In this document: piece by piece, positions 1-10,456 of the stretch | How positions within the stretch are numbered: the first letter of the stretch is position 1 | Layout of the letters: every line of letters starts with the position of its first letter | NCBI RefSeq assembly: GCF_051020765.1 | Contig: NW_027469086.1 | Coordinates: forward strand, 930,001 to 994,000 | Direction: 5' to 3' | DNA length: 64,000 bases | Source of the DNA: Lasioglossum baleicum | Taxonomy: Eukaryota; Arthropoda; Insecta; Hymenoptera; Halictidae | Notes under the pieces: generated by a model | What the model was told of the DNA's origin: nothing | Database searches by the model: none | What the model saw: only the letters and a program-made list of their open reading frames with translations | Program-made: the position numbers and the translations under genes

Positions 1-165
1 GTTACCGGAATTAGAAAGGTCGGGATGGTTACCGAATGCGTCGGGATGGTTACCGGAATTAGAAAGGTCGGGATGGTTACCGAATACGTCGGGATGGTTA
101 CCGGAATTAGAAAGGTCGGGATGGTTACCGAATGCGTCGGGATAGTGCCCGGAATTAGTTGAATA
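1..165 (-). repeat. NxPD tandem repeat of A1 (48-nt unit), truncated
   Basis: Tandem 48-nt units encode a 16-residue unit of the form NSGNHPDAFGNHPDLS. The array continues beyond the left edge. Confidence 0.9.
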
Positions 166-1011
166 ACGCTCGATCTCTTCCACCTCTAACACGGGTAATC
201 GGAATGAGATCGGACGCGGAGATGTGTTGAAACATCTGAGGCTCGCTTTGCCTCCGCGATTAGTGACTACACAGTCACCGAGGAATACATCCGGCGCTAC
301 GCTGACGCGGCGGATATATCCCTGTTTCGGGCCCTGTACGCTGACTGCAATGCAGGCGGCTGTTCGGGGCTCAACGGCAAACTCATTAGAGTCTGCTGCA
401 GTCCTTGATTCGGACTGTTGATTTTGATTTTTGCGCTTATCGACCGGTTCCTCTACGATATTATTCGATGTGATACGAATCTCTCCCGGTTGCACCCGAC
501 GTTTTGAGAGAGGGAATGTTTCTTCCTCTGTCCTTGCGGCGTGCTTTTCAAGAGAGACCTCCGTTTTCGGAGAAGGCATTGAAATAACCCTCGTCATTGA
601 ACTATCGCGGGGCTCAGTCGGCAGTGCGCGTGAATTAGAGAACGGAATAGAAATGTTTCCGATTAAAACAAATTGCCTTGCAAAGGAAATCTCAGCTCCT
701 TCTATAAAGAAGGGCGAGCCGAGAATTCCGTTAACACTGACTGGAAAATCGTCCCCGAGCACGTGGAATTTGACAGGGATTGTCCCTTGAATGAATATAA
801 CGACTTCGCCGAGTGTTACTATGGAACCCTCGGTTATTCCATGAACTTCGATCGTGCTCGTGGGATCAATGGTTATCCCAGGTTTTAAACTAGACGCGCG
901 TATCAAATTGACTTCCGAGCCCGTGTCTAATAAGAATTCACTTTTCTCGCGAAGCTGAGGGGCGGAGATTTGTACGCGCGGGATCGGCGAGTCTACTGCG
1001 AGGTTAACTGC
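1..1011 (-). CDS. pro: A1 protease and proximal pol/spacer (partial)
   Basis: This is the frame that follows gag in the -1 register and overlaps the gag end, as in A2 and A3, to which it is almost identical. The retroviral aspartic protease signature LLDTGSEVNLI is encoded near 905-940, and a GILGSPFF segment lies further on. About 200 residues rich in Ser/Arg/Glu follow, then the NxPD repeat at the window edge. The start is fuzzy, since expression presumably needs ribosomal frameshifting from gag. No stop was seen. The C-terminal part is outside the window. Confidence 0.8.
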
Positions 1012-2414
1012 AGAGACGAATCGTCGATCTGGTCTTCGGGGAGCTCGTTCGTTCGAACGGCGGTCTGCGTGAATGTTTGGTTGCGCTTTGTTGGGGCGGC
1101 CTCCCGCTGTTGATTCGTTCCTGTCGGGAGGCCTGACTCGTTTCCCGAGCGCAGGTTATTGTTATAGGCTCTTTTTCGACATTCGTGAATGTCATGCCCG
1201 GGAGTTTTGCAATAGTTGCAAAACTTGCGGGGCTCTCCCGAACGTCTGTCGCGATTTGAATTCGGGTCCCGGTTTTCGCGCTGCGGGTTTTGTTCGCGAG
1301 GGGTTTCGGATCGCCACTGCGGAGTTGGAGAACGATAAGAGTTGCGGTTCGAGTTTCTCCACGAGTCTCGACGTTGGTCGGACCCGTTATCGCGACGCTC
1401 ATCCGGTCTGTTGTCGCGACGTTCAGGGATGCGTTCGCGAGAATTGAAATTGTCAGAAGAGCGTGGGCGATAGGAGCTTCTGTTATCTGAGAAGCTTACC
1501 TTGCGGGAATCGTCACGATTAGATTCGCGACGACGGTTTTGATACAGCTCATATTGCTTATATGCAGAGATGGCTGCTTCGAAGATCTCTGCCGAATTCT
1601 GAGAACGGCAATGCAAAACTTCGCTGCGAAGTTGTGGGAGTAGACCGCGAAGGAAGCACTCGACTGTGAAACGATCGATTTCTCTGTAGTCGTAATGTCC
1701 TTCGGTAGAATCGCTGATGGCGGTTCGTAAATCTTTGACTCGATTTATGAAGTCAAGAATATGCTCATTGTTGCCCTGGGCTACGCTTGCCAATTCGCCA
1801 CGGTACTGGTCCACGAATTTGTAGGGTCCCAGTACTGTTCGTAGCTTATCGCAAAGTTGTGAGATCGTACGTATGTTTTCGCCTTCAATGGCAGCGTACG
1901 CACGATCGGAAAGTTTATTGCAGATTAGTTTAGTAAGGGCACGTTCTATGGATTCGGGGATAGAATCACGCGCGCGTTTGCAGGCGCGGATGAATTTTAG
2001 GACGGGAATCGATGTTCCGTCGAATTTGGGTACGAGTTCTGCGGCTTGTTTCAACGCGAAATTTCCTGTTGGCTCATATTGCGGGGTTTCGCGTGGCTCT
2101 GATAATGAAGGTTCTCGCGTGTTAGAGACGTTACTGGGGCCTGGTGTAGGCGCTTGGTGACGTAAGTTTTGGTTCAAGGCTTGAATATTGTGGAGCTCTT
2201 TGCGTATTTCATCGAGCATGTTATTTTGATTCTGTGCGTCTTCTTCATATTTAAGACGCAATTTAGCAATGAATTCGGTTTGCTCTTTTAAATATTCCTC
2301 TTTACGGGCGAGATCTTGCGCGTAAAGAAGTAGCTCTTCCTCGGTTGGCGGAGGAAGGTCTTGATTAGGATCCGCTCGGGGATCCGTTTGGGATCGTGTG
2401 ATTGGGCGAGACAT
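993..2414 (-). CDS. gag: A1 Gag (473 aa)
   Basis: Structural polyprotein of a Ty3/gypsy-type element. It starts MSRPITRSQTD about 110 nt downstream of the PBS. Residues ~25-85 are charged and heptad-like (LARKEEYLKEQTEFIAKL), a likely coiled coil. The middle (~120-290) has the retrotransposon-capsid look. Residues ~300-390 are Arg/Asn/Ser rich. A CCHC zinc knuckle, CNYCKTPGHDIHEC (CX2CX4HX4C), lies near 398-411. The sequence is nearly identical to the Gags of A2 and A3. It is intact and followed by pro in the -1 frame. Confidence 0.93.
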   Translation of the reverse strand: MSRPITRSQTDPRADPNQDLPPPTEEELLLYAQDLARKEEYLKEQTEFIAKLRLKYEEDAQNQNNMLDEIRKELHNIQALNQNLRHQAPTPGPSNVSNTREPSLSEPRETPQYEPTGNFALKQAAELVPKFDGTSIPVLKFIRACKRARDSIPESIERALTKLICNKLSDRAYAAIEGENIRTISQLCDKLRTVLGPYKFVDQYRGELASVAQGNNEHILDFINRVKDLRTAISDSTEGHYDYREIDRFTVECFLRGLLPQLRSEVLHCRSQNSAEIFEAAISAYKQYELYQNRRRESNRDDSRKVSFSDNRSSYRPRSSDNFNSRERIPERRDNRPDERRDNGSDQRRDSWRNSNRNSYRSPTPQWRSETPREQNPQRENRDPNSNRDRRSGEPRKFCNYCKTPGHDIHECRKRAYNNNLRSGNESGLPTGTNQQREAAPTKRNQTFTQTAVRTNELPEDQIDDSSLQLTSQ

Positions 2415-2520
2415 TTTGCGATATTAGTGTGAATTCTTACTCGACACACGATATAGAGAACAAATGTCAGACGTACGAAAACAATTTGTTAATGGTTCGA
2501 CTACCGGCGACCGTTTTCGT

Positions 2521-2538
2521 GTCCTACCGACTGCGCCA
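2521..2538 (-). other. A1 primer binding site (tRNA-Ser type)
   Basis: The reverse complement reads TGGCGCAGTCGGTAGGAC. The first 17 nt match the complement of the 3' end of insect tRNA-Ser (known for 17.6/297/ZAM-like elements). It lies 5 nt inside the LTR end. Confidence 0.85.
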
Positions 2539-2543
2539 AATTT

Positions 2544-4856
2544 TGTTACGTCACGCCCCACGTCCTAGGCAAAGAAGATGACCCCAGGAGGCGGCACGTG
2601 GAATTGAAGAGGAAACGGTCTTTTACGCCAAGACAGCCAGACGGGCAGTCATATGCGCTAGGACACCGATAGTCATTTGAGACCGACACCCGCTAGCAGT
2701 CAACGCGGATGGCGATACTTCTACGCTGACGCAACGAACGCGGTGAGTTGACATGGAACAAAAGGGGTTACAAAAGATACGAATTCTCACCGGTTAGTTG
2801 TTGTATCTTAGTAGTACTGTTGAAGGAGCTGAGCTCGTCGGTCAGCATGGGTCTGGTATAACGGGTCGTCCAGACAGATCTCATCGAGATGAGGAAGGTT
2901 TGGCAGCTGTCTCGCTGGGGTACGCACGACAATGCGTCTGTTGGACGGTAGGTACTCGTCCTTGATGATCCTACAGCGAACGTGCGGCAAGATTATGGTG
3001 CTCCTGCTGTCATCGTCATCAGAGCTGGTGACGAGATCAATGACCTCGTAACGAACGGCAGGCGGGTTGTTGTTGTCACTGGACAGGTTTATGGTATTCC
3101 TGACGTCGTCGTCGTCGTCAGAGATGTCAACGAGATCGGCTATCTCGTAGCGACCAGCAGACGGTTTGGTGACAGGTGACGAACGCGAGAGGTCCGCGTG
3201 GTCGACCTCTGTGTTCGGAATCGGACGGCACGGACAACCGTATACCGATACGTAATCTGACGCGTCGCACTCGATATTCTCGGTCGTTCCGAGAAGTTAA
3301 GTCCAATCAGTCGAACTTAAGACGCGGTTTAAGATGGCTGTTTGATTTAATGCCCGTTTCAACTTGGCCAGTTGATACTTTCGGCCTGCACGACGTGTAC
3401 GACGCATAAGGGATGGGTATGGAAGGAACTGTTTCGGAAGAGTTAATACTCTGAAAATCCTTTTTGTCGGATTTTGTCTAAGTCCCAAACGTGAAAGAAA
3501 AATTGGCCAGGGGTTCCCCGTAGGCGCTGGCCAGAGGTAATTTACCTGACTCGAAAATGTCCACTCGTTAATCGGCACTACCCAGCAGAGCAGACGAACT
3601 GGCCTCCGAGCCGGGTCACCGTGCGACAACGAGGGCACTATTAAAACAGTCACTTCACTTTAGACACTGATATGTTTCCTTTCACAAACTGTCACTTTAA
3701 CTTCGATAATCTTTTGACTAAGTGTCACCTCGTTGACGTATTGCCTCGGCGGAGCTGTAAGCTTCTCCCTTTGTGACCGAGGTTGAACACGTAAGCGAGA
3801 GCTCAATTATTTATTATTAATATTAAATGCGTTTATCTGATTTGGAAAGTTATTATTTCCAAACGTCTACTCGTCAACCACTACTTCTCAGCGGAGCGGA
3901 CGAACTGACCTCCAAGCCGAGTTCTGTATGATTAACGAGGGCACGATTCGAATTTCGAAAAGAAACTGTCACTGGATTTAGTAGAATGATGTGGAAATTA
4001 ACTTCACGTAGCACTGGTAAAATATAATATATATATTGAAATAAAGAACGTTGAGTACACTTGAGTATAAACTTGGTAGTATAATAATAAATGAATTAAA
4101 CGTAATAATCGTATACGGAGTATGAGTTAGTAAGAGTTAGAATTGGAATTGATTTAGGAATTGAATTGGAATGGATTTGGAATAGAATAGTAGAACAAAC
4201 GTCGATGAACGTCGAAGCGCGAATTAGAAGAGCGCAGATCGACACGTCTGCTCGCTTCGCTGGCTTGGGCCAGACTGACTGATGTCGTTGTGTGAGAATG
4301 GAGTGAGCGCAGACCGACACGTCCGCTCACTCCGCTGGCTAGCACCAGACTGATGCAAGAGGCAGCTCTGCGTAGCCTCCTTCGCTCGGAGTGGGGGTTG
4401 CTGACGCTGCAGTCCCTTTGTCCTCGCTCGTCGGAGTGGTGACGGGTGCAAGACTGCTGACGTTGCAGTCTCTTTGTTCTCGAGGTGGCGTTTACTCGAG
4501 CGGAGTTGAGGATTTGAACAAGTTGTAAGTGTAGATGAGGGTTTGAACAAGTGTTAGGTAAGAGTGAGAGTTTGGAGTGGTGGTTGGGTTTAGAACAATT
4601 GGGAGAGTCGAGATTTAAGTAGTGATGGGTATTAGAACAAGTTTAGGAAAAGTCGTGGGTGAAGTAGTGATAGGTTTAAGATGTATTAGAATTAGAACAA
4701 GAGTTTGATAGCGATGGGTTTAAGAGATATTAGATTTAGAACAAGAGTTTGATAGCGATGGGTTTAAGAGGTATTATGTACTTAATATTTAATCTTAGCC
4801 TAGAATCGAGGTACGGTCCTCGATTCGACCAACGTCGGAGGTCGTCCGACGTAACA
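2544..4856 (-). repeat. A1 5' LTR (family A, 2313 bp)
   Basis: TGTTACGTC..GACGTAACA ends, with 9-bp terminal inverted repeats. It is colinear with the 2428-bp LTR of A2 but shorter, mainly through fewer copies of short U3 repeats around 4440-4560. It contains a broken copy of the LTR-encoded ORF (2808-3407). The rest is non-coding: U3 (~4000-4856) and the leader (~3410-4000). Confidence 0.92.
2808..3407 (-). pseudogene. A1 copy of LTR-encoded SIM-like protein, nonsense mutation
   Basis: Same length (600 nt) as the intact 199-codon ORF of A2. A GAA to TAA change at 3297-3299 stops translation after the conserved STDWT segment, at about residue 37. Downstream, the acidic SIM-like region and the C-terminus (LPNLPHLDEICLDDP) are still readable. 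An extra A in the leader also joins the upstream frame to this ORF. Only this substitution separates it from an open frame, so inactivation looks recent. Confidence 0.85.
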
Positions 4857-6545
4857 TACGACTCACCGCAATGCTGTATTAACGCCTAATAATAGTGTTG
4901 CAGCAGGAACTGGCGGTACTGGCAGTAGGTGTCGTACATCGGGTCTTCTATACAGATGTCCTCGAGGTGGGGAAGATCTGGCAGAGTTGCTGCTGCTCGG
5001 TTCGGGACGACGTTAGTGGCCTTGGATGCTGGCCGCAAGACGACACGTTGATGAGCTGGCAGAGGAACGTCACGGATGATTCGGCAACGGACCCTGGGAA
5101 CGATGATCGTGTCTCGGCTGTCGTCGTCGTCGGCTATGTCGATCACCTCTGGACAATCGACCGGATGTAGAACTGGCGTCGGAGCTCGCGAGAGGTCCGC
5201 GTGGTTGACCTCTTTAGGAGGGTTGCAAGGGCAACCGTATACAGAAACGTAATCGGACGCGTCACACGGAATGTGCTCGGTGGTTCCCAGAAGTTCTGTC
5301 CACTCGGTAGTGGCAATGATTTGATCGAGCACCGCTTTATTTCTTAACGCGCGTCTCAGTTTAGCAAGTTGATACTTGCGTCCCGCTCGACGTGGGCGTC
5401 GCATGGGTAAGGAATAGTAGTGACGGAATATTAATAAGATAATGAAGATGAACTTCCATTTGTTGTTAACCTTTTAGGTAGTTAACTCGCTTCACGTCTA
5501 TAGTGGCGGCTCAGCGTTTCCACTGCGCTCTTTAGACCAATTCTAGACGTGGCACGAGAACTTCTCTATGACTCGCTTCAAATTCCTTATTGGCGGCTCA
5601 GCGTTTCCACTGCGCACTTTAGACCAAGTCCGGATATGTCACGAGTTTATTATATTCGATGCAAGAACTGAATTGGAAGATGGTGTTAACTAACACAAGA
5701 ATAACAAGATCGAAGCACTGGTATAACAACGATATATTAAATAAGAACTGGTAAGTACACTGGTATACAATATGTAAGTAGTATTATAATAGAAGTAGTA
5801 ATTGGATTAATGAATAATGGATATAGTAATATGTTATAGGAATAATGTATGAGAATTAGGACTTGAGTTGAGTTGAGTTAGAGTTGGAATTGGAATTGGA
5901 ATTAGGAGTGAAGGATCGACACACTTCACTATCGCGGAGCTAGACTGAACACGTCTGCTCTTGAAGTCGGAAGAAGCCGGACTGACTCTGAGGCCAGGTA
6001 GGCACGTCTGTGCGAGTCGCTGGCTGAAGGCGGACTGCTCGAGTCGCGAGATGGAGGCGGACTGATGCAAGCGCCTGCTCTGCCTTGCCTCCTTCGTTCG
6101 GAGTGGGGATAGCTGACGCTGCAGTCTCTTTGTTCTTCAGTCGTCGGAGTGGGAGAACCGCTGACGCAGCAGCGTCTTCGCTCCCGGGGACTGCACGTGC
6201 ATTTCTGCTGACGCTGCAGTCTCGTGGCTGTCCTATTGCCCTCTACGAGCGTGGGACTGCTGATGCAGCAGTCTTTGGACTTCTCGACGTTTCTAGAAGC
6301 TTCTAGATGCTTCCAGAGTGATGCAATACTTTATTGCATTATGTGTCGTGGTGATGGGTTGAAACTGAGGTAAGGTGAAGTTATGGTGATGGGTAGAGAC
6401 GGAGATAAGGATTAGAACAATAGAATAATGAAATCTTAATACTATGCTCTTATTTTTAGGGGACGGTGTATGGATCTTATGCAGATCAGACCTTGTATAC
6501 ATAGTGTGTGTACAAGGCCAACGTCGTACATCGGACGACGTAACA
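4857..6545 (-). repeat. B1 3' LTR (family B), left part missing beyond A1
   Basis: Ends TCGGACGACGTAACA at 6545, next to the purine tract complement of B1. The missing part is the far U5 end, expected left of A1. It carries the intact LTR ORF, the heat-shock-like element (6291-6313), the AATAAA hairpin near 6320-6340 and the two leader direct repeats (about 5507-5617). Confidence 0.9.
4886..5404 (-). CDS. LTR-encoded SIM-like protein, family B (172 aa), B1 left LTR
   Basis: I recognise no named family. The N-terminus is strongly basic (MRRPRRAGRKYQLAKLRRAL), a candidate nuclear-localisation or RNA-binding segment. A conserved core follows (TEWTELLGTTEH, then DASDYVSVYGCPC). Next is an acidic SUMO-interaction-like motif, EVIDIADDDDS, then VPRVRCRII and a conserved C-terminus (LPDLPHLEDICIEDPMY). 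The ORF lies downstream of the presumed transcription start, so it would be the first ORF on the genomic RNA. This copy is intact and ends QHYY. Function unknown. Confidence 0.72.
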   Translation of the reverse strand: MRRPRRAGRKYQLAKLRRALRNKAVLDQIIATTEWTELLGTTEHIPCDASDYVSVYGCPCNPPKEVNHADLSRAPTPVLHPVDCPEVIDIADDDDSRDTIIVPRVRCRIIRDVPLPAHQRVVLRPASKATNVVPNRAAATLPDLPHLEDICIEDPMYDTYCQYRQFLLQHYY

Positions 6546-6553
6546 CCTCCCAA
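6546..6553 (-). other. B1 polypurine tract
   Basis: The complement reads a short G/A run (TTGGGAGG on the element strand) directly next to the LTR, the usual plus-strand primer position. Confidence 0.6.
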
Positions 6554-6611
6554 CGCGGAAAAGAAATTTCTTACAATTAAGAAATTTCTCGCTCAACACT
6601 CGATATCACAC

Positions 6612-7023
6612 TCATTCATGCGACGCATCGTCCGGGGGTACTCCGCGCAGGGAGCACAGTTCTCGGCGAGTATTTCCTATATTTGTACGAAACACTGGTC
6701 GCACTGAAATGTTATCGGTGTCGGCACGTGGGGCTGGGGCTGGTTTTGTAATGTCCGACAAGTCGTATTCGCAATGTTCATTTTTCGACTGTCTTTTCTC
6801 GGGGTTTAGGGTGGGTGGGTTATCACTTTGTTTACTAACACTTTCACTTTTGTCTTTTCTTATCTGTGTCCAGATGAGTGTCACGTATCGCTGACGCGGG
6901 GTTTGCGTTGGATTATTCGGCGCACGCTTGAGTTTGTTTGCATGTACAATCTTAAAATGGTTCCCTACTTTAATTTTTACATTGTTTGAGTCTAGGATGT
7001 CGCAAATTTCGTGGGGACCCGTA
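6612..7023 (-). pseudogene. pol: B1 integrase C-terminus plus shared tail (fragment)
   Basis: In element sense it reads the end of the integrase C-terminal domain (GPHEICDILDSNNVKIKVG, then KIVHANKLKRAPNNP). This runs directly into the tail shared by pol-type and env-type elements (PTLNPEKRQSKNEHCEYDLS, then SVRPVFRTNIGNTRRELCSL) and ends ASHE before the 3' LTR. The upstream part of integrase is absent because the solo LTR at 7024 abuts it. So B1 ended as a P-type or an E-to-P recombinant element. Confidence 0.8.
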
Positions 7024-8998
7024 TGTTACGTCGTCCGATGTACGACGTTGGCCTTGTACACACACTATGTATACAAGGTCTGATCTGCATAAGATCCATA
7101 CACCGTCCCCTAGAAATAAGAGCATAGTATTAAGATTTCATTATTCTATTGTTCTAATCCTTACCTCCGTCTCTACCCATTACCATAACTTCACCTTGAT
7201 CAACACCTTACCTCAGTTTCAACCCATCACCACGACACATAATGCAATAAAGTATTGCATCACTCTGGAAGCATCTAGAAGCTTCTAGAAACGTCGAGAA
7301 GTCCAAGGACTGCTGCATCAGCAGTCCCACGCTCGTAGAGGGCAATAGGACAGCCACGAGACTGCAGCGTCAGCAGAAATGCACGTGCAGTCCCCGGGAG
7401 CGAAGACGCTGCTGCGTCAGCGGTTCTCCCACTCCGACGACTGAAGAACAAAGAGACTGCAGCGTCAGCTATCCCCACTCCGACCGAAGGCGGCAAGGCA
7501 GAGCGGACGCTTGCATCAGTCCGCCTCCAGACAGCGACTCGAACGGTCCGCTCCAAGCGAGCGACTCGCACGGACGTGCCAGTCCGGCTTCTTCCGACTT
7601 CAAGAGCAGACGTGTTCAGTCTAGCTCCGCGATAGTGAAGTGTGTCGATCCTTCACTCCTAATTCCAATTCCAATTCCAACTCTAACTCAACTCAACTCA
7701 ACTCCTAATTCTCATACATTATTCCTACAACATATTACTATATCCATTATTCATTAATCCAATTACTACTCCTATTATAATACTACTACTTATTGTATAC
7801 CAGTGTACTTACCAGTTCTTATTTAATATATCGTTGTTATACCAGTGCTTCGATCTTGTTATTCTTGTGTTAGTTCAACACCATCTTCCAATTCAGTTCT
7901 TGCATCGAATATATTAAACTCGTGACATATCCGGACTTGGTCTAAAGTGCGCAGTGGAAACGCTGAGCCGCCAATAAGGAATTTGAAGCGAGTCATAGAG
8001 AAGTTCTCGTGCCACGTCTAGAATTGGTCTAAAGAGCGCAGTGGAAACGCTGAGCCGCCACTATAGACGTGAAGCGAGTTAACTACCAAAAAGGTTAATA
8101 ACAAGTGGAAGTTCATTTTCATTATATTATTAATATTCCATCATTACTATTCCTTACCCATGCGACGCCCACGTCGAGCGGGACGCAAGTATCAACTTGC
8201 TAAATTGAGACGCGCGTTGAGAAATAAAGCGGTGCTCGATCAAATCATTGCCACTACCGAGTGGACCGAACTTCTGGGAACCACCGAGCACATTCCGTGT
8301 GACGCGTCCGATTACGTTTCTGTATACGGTTGCCCTTGCAACCCTCCTAAAGAGGTCAACCACGCGGACCTCTCGCGAGCTCCGACGCCAGTTCTACATC
8401 CGGTCGATTGTCCAGAGGTGATCGACATAGCCGACGACGACGACAGCCGAGACACGATCATCGTTCCCAGGGTCCGTTGCCGAATCATCCGTGACGTTCC
8501 TCTGCCAGCTCATCAACGTGTCGTCTTGCGGCCAGCATCCAAGGCCACTAACGTCGTCCCGAACCGAGCAGCAGCAACTCTGCCAGATCTTCCCCACCTC
8601 GAGGACATCTGTATAGAAGATCCGATGTACGACACCTACTGTCAGTACCGCCAGTTCCTGCTACAACAATATTATTAGGCGTTAATACAGCATTGCGGTG
8701 AGTCGTATAATGTCTTGTATAATTGCTGAATCCTGTAAACTCACCGTTTCCGTTGCATCATCGCGCGCGTGATTCTTGTCGGGACACTTCTTGTAACCGC
8801 GTCGGACGTTCTCTTCTTGACTGCATCCATAGCAATATCGGTTGTCCTAGTGCATATGACAGCCCGCGGCTGTCTCGGCACGAAAGACCACTCCTCAATT
8901 ACTTGTCATATATCCACCGTCCGTCTGTCACTGTTCTTGAGTGCCACCCTTTTCTCTCTCTTGGTACCTGTAACAAAAACACAGTGACGGACGTGACA
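7024..8998 (+). repeat. Solo family B LTR inside B1, with discordant flanks
   Basis: Complete LTR (TGTTACGTCG..GTGACA, 1975 bp) on the plus strand. The flanking four bases do not match (CGTA on the left, ACCG on the right). The left neighbour is integrase C-terminus and the right neighbour is the NxPD spacer, so several kb of B1 are missing here. It carries the intact LTR ORF, the heat-shock-like element (7268-7290) and the AATAAA hairpin. Confidence 0.88.
8160..8678 (+). CDS. LTR-encoded SIM-like protein, family B (172 aa), solo LTR
   Basis: Intact copy, nearly identical to that at 4886-5404 (it keeps the RCRIIRDVPLPAHQ variant and ends QQYY). The basic N-terminus, DASDYVSVYGCPC core, VIDIADDDDS motif and LPDLPHLEDIC segment are all present. 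It has stayed open in an LTR that no longer has an internal region, so either the insertion is young or the LTR is still under constraint. Confidence 0.72.
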   Translation: MRRPRRAGRKYQLAKLRRALRNKAVLDQIIATTEWTELLGTTEHIPCDASDYVSVYGCPCNPPKEVNHADLSRAPTPVLHPVDCPEVIDIADDDDSRDTIIVPRVRCRIIRDVPLPAHQRVVLRPASKATNVVPNRAAATLPDLPHLEDICIEDPMYDTYCQYRQFLLQQYY

Positions 8999-9490
8999 AC
9001 CGGAGTTAGTATAATAATCGGGCTGGTTACCGGAGTTAGTATAAGAATCGGCCTGGTTACCGGAGTTAGTATAAGAATCGGGCTGGTTACCGGAGTTAGT
9101 AATGTCGGGATGGTTACCGAATGCGTCGGGATGATACCCGGAATTAGAAAGGTCGGGATGGTTACCGAATGCGTCGGGATGGTTCCCGGAATTAGAAAGG
9201 TCGGGATGGTTACCGAATACGTCGGGATGGTTCCCGGAATTAGAAAGGTCGGGATGGTTACCGAATACGTCGGGATGATACCCGGAATTAGAAAGGTCGG
9301 GATGGTTACCGAATGCGTCGGGATGATACCCGGAAGTAGAAAGGTCGGGATGGTTACCGAATGCGTCGGGATAGTTCCCGGAATTAGAAAGGTCGGGATG
9401 GTTACCGAATACGTCGGGATGATACCCGGAATTAGTAAGGTCGGGATGGTTACCGAATACGTCGGGATGATACCCGGAATTAGAAAAGTC
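8999..9490 (-). repeat. NxPD tandem repeat of B1
   Basis: About eight 48-nt units (16 residues, NSGYHPDVFGNHPDLS-like) are followed on the element strand by about three 30-nt units (NSGNQPDSYT-like). This is the longest array in the window. Confidence 0.9.
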
Positions 9491-10456
9491 GGAAGAGTAC
9501 GACTCGATTTCTTCCATCTCCAATGGGGGCAATCGAAATGAAACTCTTTCCGACGAGGTGTTAAAACACCGGAGGCTCGCTTTGCCTTTACGATTGGTGA
9601 CAACGCAGTCACCCAGGAATACATCCGGCGCTACATTAACACGGCGGATATATCCCTGTTTAGGTCCTTCGACGTCGACCGCTATGCACGCAACGGTACG
9701 AGGTTCGAGGACGAATTCTTCGGATTTCGGAGGAGTCTTTGTTCGGACTCGATCCTCACGCTCCACGATCCGACTTCTCGCAGTGTACTCCGATATCTCT
9801 CGAGTCTCCTTCGATTCCGGCCGGCTTTTCACGGCGTTTTTCTCTAGGGAGTACTCGATCGAATCCCGAGGAGGCATTGAAATAACCTCCGTCACCGGGG
9901 CTCTGCAAGGTCTGACCGCGGGTGCACGAGGATTTGAGGAAGACACTCGAACGTTCCTTGCCGAATGTTCCTCACGCTTGGCGGCTGGAGTTTTAACGAG
10001 ATCGTTGGTCATAGACGAAGGCATTGAAATAACCTCTGCTGCCAATTCATCGCGAGGCTCAGCCGTGGGCGCGCAAGGGTTCGAGAAGGGAACCCGAATG
10101 TTTCCTATTGTTATGGATTCATTCGCAAAGGAGATCTCGGCTCCTGTTCTGAAGAAGGGAGAACCGAGGATTCCGTCGATGTTAATTGGGAAGTTTTCTT
10201 CCAAGACATGAAATTCGATAGGGTTTTGACCCTGTAAGTGTATTTTAATTTGACCGAGAGTTGGAATGGATCCCTCGGTTATTCCTTGGACTTCTATAGT
10301 GTTCGTATGATCTATAGGTAGATTTGGTTCTAGACTTGACGCACGAATTAAATTGATCTCCGAACCCGTGTCTAGCAAAAATTCACACTTCTTTTGTAAT
10401 TGAGGGGCGGAGATTTTTACGCGCGGAATTGGTGAGTCTGCAGCAAGATTTACTGC
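8999..10456 (-). pseudogene. pro: B1 protease and NxPD spacer, 3' truncated
   Basis: In element sense it begins in the -1 frame relative to gag. It has the aspartic protease signature (LLDTGSEINLIRASS, near 10345-10390) and the GILGSPFFRTG segment. A long Ser/Arg/Glu-rich linker with RTVACIAVDVEGPKQGYIRR follows, then the NxPD repeats. The frame is open up to the solo LTR, where it is cut. No RT, RNase H or envelope remains. Confidence 0.82.

Larger units (their letters stand above)
1..4856 (-). mobile_element. Element A1: family A LTR retroelement, 5' part (cut by left window edge)
   Basis: Minus-strand Ty3/gypsy-type element. From right to left it has a 5' LTR (2544-4856), a primer binding site, gag and the protease/start of pol, and then runs off the window inside the NxPD repeat. 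The right end (GACGTAACA) abuts TACG of a family B LTR, so A1 inserted into the left LTR of element B1. Whether A1 is of the pol-bearing or env-bearing type cannot be told, because the deciding region lies left of position 1. Confidence 0.93.

Noticed and set aside
6444..6707. Small plus-strand frame across the B1 LTR edge
   Set aside because: It crosses the LTR/internal boundary antisense to the element and recurs only as a mirror of the tail region.
8723..9541. Plus-strand frame running from a B LTR into repetitive VGMVTEC-type sequence
   Set aside because: It is the antisense of the NxPD repeats. The repeat units keep several frames open by periodicity alone.
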